This document shows, piece by piece, positions 58,201 to 64,000 of a stretch of DNA of 64,000 nt. The position numbers and the translations under genes were made by a program. Position 1 is the stretch's first letter. Every line of letters begins with the position of its first letter. Source of the DNA: Fagopyrum homotropicum (lineage: Eukaryota; Streptophyta; Magnoliopsida; Caryophyllales; Polygonaceae); the NCBI GenBank assembly GCA_033239125.1, contig BSWB01000001.1, positions 61,857,416 through 61,921,415 on the forward strand, read 5' to 3'. The notes beneath the pieces were generated by a model, which was given only the letters and a program-made list of their open reading frames with translations, had not been told where the DNA came from and did no database searches.

Positions 58201-59022
58201 TGATGGGCTCTTTGTCAGTTGAACGCAAGGATCCGCCGGTGTTGTTCCTCCGACCACTTCTTTTGTGTATTTTCGATTTATATGGGATATGCCAAGCAAG
58301 GAATCGCCCAGCCTCGCACCTTGGATCTCCTTGGCTCGAGATCTTCTTTCCTCGGAATCTCACTTCGGATATTGGATCCCCTTTGTCCTCCTAGCCTCAC
58401 ACCGTAAGGACACCACTCGGCCTCTCACCTTGTGGGTTTCGAAACTTTGGCCTCTCACCTTAGTCTCTAGGTTTGTTTTTCTCAAAGTGAAAACACAACT
58501 TTTGTTTGACTCAACTCTATATTCTGATTAAAAACGTGTGTGGGAGAAGGCCTTATATGGGATGAAAATTCAGCACCAACTCCCCACAATAATAGCTTAC
58601 AAGTAGTTCAAGAGTTATGATATAAATGAAGGCAAACCTAGGGTCTTTCAACCAACAACTTCAAGCAAATAAATGGCCTAAAAACCATAAATATGGCCGG
58701 CCAATTAGAGCTCCAAGGGTAAAAAACGTGGCTGAAAAGAATCCCAACTAAATGTGGTTTTAATCCCTTGAAATAAAATCAAGCATGAACACATAAAATA
58801 AAAAAGGTTATGTCTAAGGTTTAAAGTGATCCGGGATCCTCAATCGCCTCAAGTATGTTCACCAAGTGATAGTCATGGACGTCCTCAAATGTCGGAGCTC
58901 TGAAAGGGTGGTATGTTAAAGTGGTTTGGCCTAGCATGCGGGCTCTAACTCGAGTGAGAGGTGGCGTTGATCTTGGTGTTGTCACATTAGTCTCGTTGCT
59001 TAAGTCCAGCGGGCTCACATCA
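58201..59022 (-). mobile_element. 5' LTR of the CRM-like element
   Basis: It starts (minus) TGATGTGAGCCCGCTGGACT at 59022 and ends CCCATCA at 58201. It differs from the 3' LTR at roughly 25 positions by eye. It still encodes the pol tail sequence, seen as an ORF extending into flanking LINE sequence. That ORF is not a gene. Confidence 0.93.
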
Positions 59023-59569
59023 AGTATCCCATACTCTCTTGGAGTAATCACATAAGAACAAGATGTGGTCATGACTCTCATCTGTCAATTGACACCATTT
59101 GCAGATAGGATCTAGTTCCAGAAAGAATAACTTATCATGTGTACTGAGCCTATTTTTGATAGCCAACCAAGCAATAAAGTAGTGCTTTGGAGCCTGTAAA
59201 AGGTTCCAAATACCTCTACTCCAAGTTACCTTCTCACCTTTATGTCTAAGCATATCATACACTGTAGATATAGACATTTTTCCTCCATGCTCCCATGTCT
59301 CAAATGTAGCCAAAGCAGTAGGTGTATCTACCAAAATTTCCATCATTGTTTCTTTAGCTATAATCATACGTTTTATAAGTCCAAAGTCTCTAGGCTTTGG
59401 CATCCATTCCATAGCACTCTGATTTGCCAAAAATTCAATATGAACCAATTTCACCCATAGGTTTACCTTCTCTGTCTGAATGTTCCGGAGACATCTGAAC
59501 CAAAAAGGCCATATTCCATTGTTGCAACTGAATAAATCTTACTCCACCTTCATCTTTAGGCAAACACAA
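59023..59569 (-). pseudogene. L1-like LINE ORF2, zinc-binding RT C-terminal region (right part)
   Basis: In minus orientation it reads LPKDEGGVRFIQLQQWNMAF, the RT-distal block, interrupted upstream by the LTR at 59570. After some frame changes it reads VTWSRGIWNLLQAPKHYFIA, WLAIKNRLSTHDKLFF and CKWCQLTDESHDHILFLCDY. The last is the zf-RVT zinc-binding motif C-x2-C-x7-H-x4-C near the ORF2 end. Its downstream part is 51526-51785. Confidence 0.88.
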
Positions 59570-62267
59570 TGTAACACCCCGGATTCTCGGAACCCGGGAT
59601 ATTACTGGTTAGGACCTCACAATGGGTCCCGACCTCAGTTTGACAACAATATTACTAGGATCTTGCAACAAGACACAAATAAGAAAAACCAAAATTTATA
59701 AAATGTATTTGTAAAAGGATGAATGCAACAAAGTCTAACAGCCTATCGTACTTAAACAACGGAAAAGCCTAACTGTCTTAACAAAAGGGAAAGACAACAA
59801 AGCAAAAACCCAAACCCCCACTCTAAAGAGTATGGAGACCCGGCTGACCACTACTTCCGGATCACTCAGCTGCTGTTCTAACTTGCAGTAAATCTAACAA
59901 CACAACAAAACAACCATTAGCTAGTTATCTAAACATTATGAGATTAATAATAGCACACACACACATAAAATAATAAACACTCATCATGCTTTCAAACAAT
60001 CCATTTATTATCTTCATTTAAGTCATTCACTCTAATGATACTTATTTTGTGACACGAGGGATTCCCAAACGTCGCCTCCGCCCCCGTGTACCCATCAGGA
60101 GTGGATCCGATGCATCTCACCGTGTACCTGTATGGTCTGGGTATAGAGAACCTCCCAGTCTTCTGGCAGAGCTGGGCAGTGATGTCACGGCCCGTACATA
60201 CACTTGGGCCTTAAAACATAATAACCACGGTCGTCCTAACAAGTTGTTATTTATTATAACACACATTGTACACACACAACCATCATCACCCAACTAATAT
60301 CCAGAAACCAGCTAAGTAAGTCGCAAGGACTTACCTGAATCAGACCACAACTCTCAAAATCTCATCTCGGTTTGCAATCGTAGCAACTCAAACGCCTGTC
60401 ATACAAGGCACGTGGATCAAAATACATCCCATAATCTTAGAAGTCTATAACTTCTATGATGCACAAACTCATCAAGAGAAAATTACTAAAATGCCCTCTT
60501 AAGGTAAAATGACTATTTTACCCCCGGTTCCGAAACTCCCAGATTTGTCTATAACTTAGTTTCAAACTCTCCTTTGGAACCCTTTTGCACAATCTAGTTC
60601 TTACGGAAAAGTTTGATAAAGATTTATAATAGTTACATAAAATTCTATATTTTCACAAAAAGTCGTTAAGGTCCGACTTTGGGTTAAGATACGAGACTTG
60701 AATAAAAAGATAAAAATCCGGAATAAAATTCTAAATCTTCTATGATATACCTACTAAATATATGTGTCAAGAACTCTTTAAAATACTTAACCATAAATCT
60801 CCCATGAAATTCTAAATTGGGGTAAAAATAACATTTCTACACTTAGTCATTTTTCTTCCTCTTTTGCAAAAACAGCCCAACTGTCCTACTTCAAGACCTC
60901 GTAAGACTCAATCCGACCGTTAACTTTCTCTCAAAATTTAAAACCGTAAACTATGTATTTCAAACTACAACATATTAAAAATTCAACGGTGGATGTTCAT
61001 TCTAGAGCTTCAAAAACAATCCTACAAGTCTGCAGATCCAAGCCTAACACTGAATTTCTAAAAGCTGGGCAAAAGGTCCTCCCTTCGATACTCCCTGGCA
61101 GCTAAGTCTCACATTTACAAACTCGGTAGTCCTGAGTTCAAAACTACAGGAGAACAACAGAACTTCCACCCATGCCTCACCCTAACCAGCCTACTTCTAC
61201 GAGAAAGAAACAATATGCAAGAGTGAGACTGACTTACCAACCATCCTACTTCAACCTAGTGCTCTGAGGTTTGCCCGCTGATGAGGAAAGTTTTCGAGGA
61301 TGTTAATGCGGAAGGAGGGAGGGAGGTCACAAGCAGGAGGTTGCAAGATAGGAGGCTCACCACTCCGGTCTGCTTGGATCGAAACCGACGTCTGTCCCTG
61401 GCGAGGCGAGGGCTAACGTGCAGACGGTTTTGTGACAGCAGCAGGACTCCTTCTCTGCAGTACAACAGTGTAAGCGGAGGTGTAGGTGCAGGGAATCAGA
61501 AGAGAAGGAGGGGAAAAGGCTGCAACGACTTACCTCCTGCAAGGACGACGGCGGCGTCGGTCTCTCTCGGCGGTGGTCTGGAACGGAGTCGGAGGTCGAT
61601 ACAACCTCCTGCGGCACGTCGGTCTGGAGGTACTGCTGCCTACCATCCACGCTCGATACTCGATCTCGTCTTAGGTTCGCCGAAGCACTCAGATGCCTCA
61701 GAGCTTGGGAGGGCCTCCGCCTGCTGTGTACGTCGGTCGAGGGTGTGTGCAGTTTCCGGCGTTGAGAGAGAGATTGGTGACTCCGGTTGCGGTTGCAGTC
61801 GAACGTGGGAGGCTGATGAGGGTTTCAGGATAGAGTTAATCGTGTAGTGGCAACAGCAAGAGTAGGTTAGACGTGATTAGGTAGGTTATTAGATTAGGTT
61901 AGTTTGAGGGATTAAGGAGTGGATTAGGGTTTAGATTAGTGAGGGTATGGGCTAGGCCAGCAGGAATTGGGTTGGTCTGTTGGGCCCGAACTGGGCCTGC
62001 CCTTCAATTAACACAAGAGGGTTGGATGGCTACCCGTTAATCGTCCGGAATCGTTAAAGTACGGAAAAATATAATTATGGAATTATTATTTACGAATTTA
62101 TTTACTTAATAATGTAAGTTATCATTTTATGTGAATCAAGGTCACATTAAATGATCGAATTTAATATCATTTTATTTTTTTATTTACGAGATTTTTGGCT
62201 GGCGGATCCGAATCCGATTTGATCCGGTATATAAACGGATTTAAAATTTTTTTTTTCGGTTATTACA
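59570..62267 (-). mobile_element. 3' LTR of gypsy element E (family III)
   Basis: On the plus strand it runs TGTAACACCCCGG...GGTTATTACA (2698 bp). In its own orientation it starts TGTAATAACC after a polypurine tract AAGAGGGCACTGG (62268-62280), so it is the 3' LTR of a minus-strand element. It shares with element D the GGTAAAAT-GACT-ATTTTACC palindrome (60503-60522), the donor hairpin (60316-60334) and the stem-loop (60154-60176). It interrupts the LINE. The other target-site copy lies outside the window. A GC-rich ORF at 61281-61847 is judged spurious. Confidence 0.88.
59882..60334 (-). promoter_or_regulatory. candidate leader intron in element E LTR
   Basis: The donor GGTAAGT (GT 60334-60333) lies in GTAAGTC-GCAAG-GACTTAC (60316-60334). 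The acceptor is CTGCAAG, with its AG at 59883-59882. The span is 453 nt and includes the hairpin CCCAG...CTGGG at 60154-60176. Confidence 0.4.
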
Positions 62268-64000
62268 CCAGTGCCCTCTTAAAAGAAGTTCCGTCCCATA
62301 ACTTAGAATAATGTATCTAATCAAACGACTTTCTTTGTAAATTTGGATGTCATAAAAATTTTCGTTTTCTACCATGCAACTACTCAATAATCATAATCAG
62401 GCACACATCAAAGGGAACACAACTTCTCAATCCAACGTAAAAACATGAAAAGTCAAACAACACAGCATCCGAGTACTAACTCGTCGATACAGAAGTAATA
62501 TCTATCCTCGCAAAGAACTCAGGGTAACTACGTCTAATACTCTCCTTAGAACACATGCGTCTTGTACTGTGCTCTAGGACGGCTACTGGGTACTCCACAA
62601 AAGTGTAGTCTGGCTCAACTATGAGATCCTCATGACTGAGGATGTGTCTCGGGTTTGGTACTCTCTCAACGGTTTGGTTTTTCTAAACTTACTTTCAGCT
62701 CTTTTGGTGACTCTACCAAACTTTTCCTTCCCTTGGGTCCACTTTCTTTTTCCTTTTGAAAGTTCCCGACTATCGATTCTGAAATAATAATCTTAAACCC
62801 TGTCGGCACTTTAGTAAGTGCCTAATGCTCTTTGTAATACAAACCGTTTGGCCTGGTTCCCTCAATGTGACCTAATCGGATCGTTGCTTAATTAATGGGT
62901 TCTCACCTACTTCCTGTCAAGCTTTCAAATTTATATAACTCAAAACAAATCACACACCCAAGTGGCCCTTTTCATATAGATCTCAAATTCCTTAACTTGA
63001 AATCATAGTTTACCTAATATTGATTTTCTTCATCTGTGGGTTATGGGCCTACCACACTTCTGGTGTAACACCCCTTAGTCACAATGGCGTCTTTCTAAGG
63101 GTCAACATGATTTACCCAACTCCCGCCTATACTTCCCCTCTACTACTAGCAAGGTCCTCTTCAAACAGACCCTTACTCTATTACTCAACCGTAGTTTGTT
63201 CTTAACCAACCAGAAAACAACCTCTAACCCGATTCTCTCCATATCCTTAGATCATCTCAGAAGGTTGTCGTTGCCTACTCGGGGAATCCTCCAAGGCATC
63301 GGTAAAGTTACCTCTTAAATCCGCAGTCACTAATGTCTCTTCTTGCTGTACCTACTCGTCAATACCAACCAACAGTTACACGTCTTCAGCTGACGTCGGT
63401 CCGTCTATAATTGACTTATCTCAGTATCCCGGACTTACTCTTCTCATACCTATACTGGCGTTAAATTCTTGGTGAGCATCATCTGCCCGATTAATCCTTT
63501 CATGCTTCACTAATTCGTTTTATCTTCCACACTTCTGTTTCCTTAGGCTAACTCTACTTCTCGAGCCCAACTGGGTCTTTCATCTTGACATAAATAGTCA
63601 TTCCAAGTCTTCAACAATAGCTGGTAAGTATCTTTGTAGTTCTGATAACTTTAGTTATCATCCCCTTACAGTTCCCCTTGCATGGACCGTCGGTGTTGAT
63701 TACTTAGCTTTAAACGAGAATTAGGGTTACCTTGGACTTTCGAGTCCACCAAGGCCGTTCTCATATATGCATTCCTTCGCTGGTGTTACCGGCAATATTG
63801 TCTTCATGAAACTCTGTTGTTTCCGCTACAGGGCTTCGACTCTTTCATACCGCCATTGCAATTTCCTTCAAATTCCTATATCTTTGAGGCGGTCAAAACC
63901 TCTCCACACTTGTAAAGTCTACATTTTACTTCTACACTCCATTATAGGTATCCCTTCCATGCACCTTAGGCCCTCATATCCGGGTCGACATTTTATCTCT
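62268..64000 (-). pseudogene. gypsy element E interior, decayed (integrase tail recognisable)
   Basis: From 62670 to 62480 the minus strand reads NPRHILSHEDLIVEPDYTFV, then EYPVAVLEHSTRRM and a short tail. This matches the plant gypsy integrase C-terminus (D-SHV-----V---L-YEE-PV-ILDR-----R-K). A weaker GPY/F-like read (KGKRKWTQGKEKFGRV) precedes it near 62760. From 62830 to the window end no domain is readable, only frame-broken sequence. The element extends beyond the window. Confidence 0.6.

Larger units (their letters stand above)
51781..59027 (-). mobile_element. structurally complete Ty3/gypsy element, CRM-like, TSD AGTAT
   Basis: The element is 51786-59022 (7237 bp). AGTAT flanks it at 51781-51785 and 59023-59027. 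LTRs are 51786-52608 (823 bp) and 58201-59022 (822 bp), about 97% alike by eye. Both run TGATG...CATCA. The PBS and polypurine tract are intact. The order on the minus strand is gag-protease-RT-RNase H-integrase, as in Ty3/gypsy. The pol frame ends inside the 3' LTR, a trait described for the CRM clade. Two in-frame stops and at least three frameshifts disable pol. It is nested in a LINE of the same orientation. Confidence 0.96.

Noticed and set aside
58821..59081. ORF crossing the 5' LTR and LINE flank
   Set aside because: It is the LTR copy of the pol tail fused by chance to LINE sequence across the target site.
61281..61847. 188-residue plus-strand ORF with an overlapping minus ORF
   Set aside because: It is inside the minus-strand LTR of element E in a GC-rich patch where stops are rare. 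No motif is seen.
63063..63080. TGTAACACCCC as another LTR start
   Set aside because: The conserved GGACCTCACAATGGGTCCCG block that follows every real terminus here is absent, and no partner end is found.

Overview
The window looks like nuclear DNA from a flowering plant, filled by nested, decayed transposable elements. I see no convincing host protein-coding gene, no rRNA or tRNA gene and no CRISPR array. The evidence for a plant is chromovirus and Tat/Athila-type Ty3/gypsy elements, a Tnt1-like Ty1/copia element, a CACTA element, an L1-like LINE, a PIF/Harbinger nuclease pseudogene and tRNA-iMet primer sites. The species is not identifiable from what I can see.

Region 1-22737 is a head-to-tail duplication with a 10,408-bp period. 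Positions 1-8931 recur at 10409-19339 with only seven differences found by eye. Each unit holds a Harbinger pseudogene, a 5'-truncated LTR and a decayed gypsy interior, and that interior is split by a solo LTR with TGGCA target-site duplications. The second unit continues into a full 3.34-kb 3' LTR at 19398-22737.

Region 22738-37975 holds a minus-strand Tat/Athila-type gag-protease remnant, a 5'-truncated copia element (25765-29185), a truncated LTR (29186-31144), a plus-strand gag remnant (31145-32640) and noncoding Tat-like debris.

Region 37976-50930 is a four-insertion nest in one gypsy element ('A'). Element B, which has no visible pol, sits in A's 5' LTR (TSD GTATC), and a CACTA element sits inside B (TSD AAG). 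A solo LTR (TSD CGTAT/CATAT) and a third LTR element, 'D' (TSD GTTGG), sit in A's interior.

Region 50931-64000 is a minus-strand L1-like LINE split by a structurally complete gypsy element (51786-59022, TSD AGTAT). That element has 822/823-bp LTRs and a pol frame running into its 3' LTR, which resembles the CRM clade. The LINE is cut again at 59570 by a gypsy 3' LTR whose interior runs off the window.

The most unusual signal is shared by the LTRs of the non-CRM gypsy families. Each carries a GTAAGT splice-donor-like site inside a short inverted repeat, and most have a candidate acceptor 440-500 nt downstream. Between them lies a second hairpin whose stem is kept by paired base changes. This suggests a conserved structured leader intron or RNA element in the LTR transcript.
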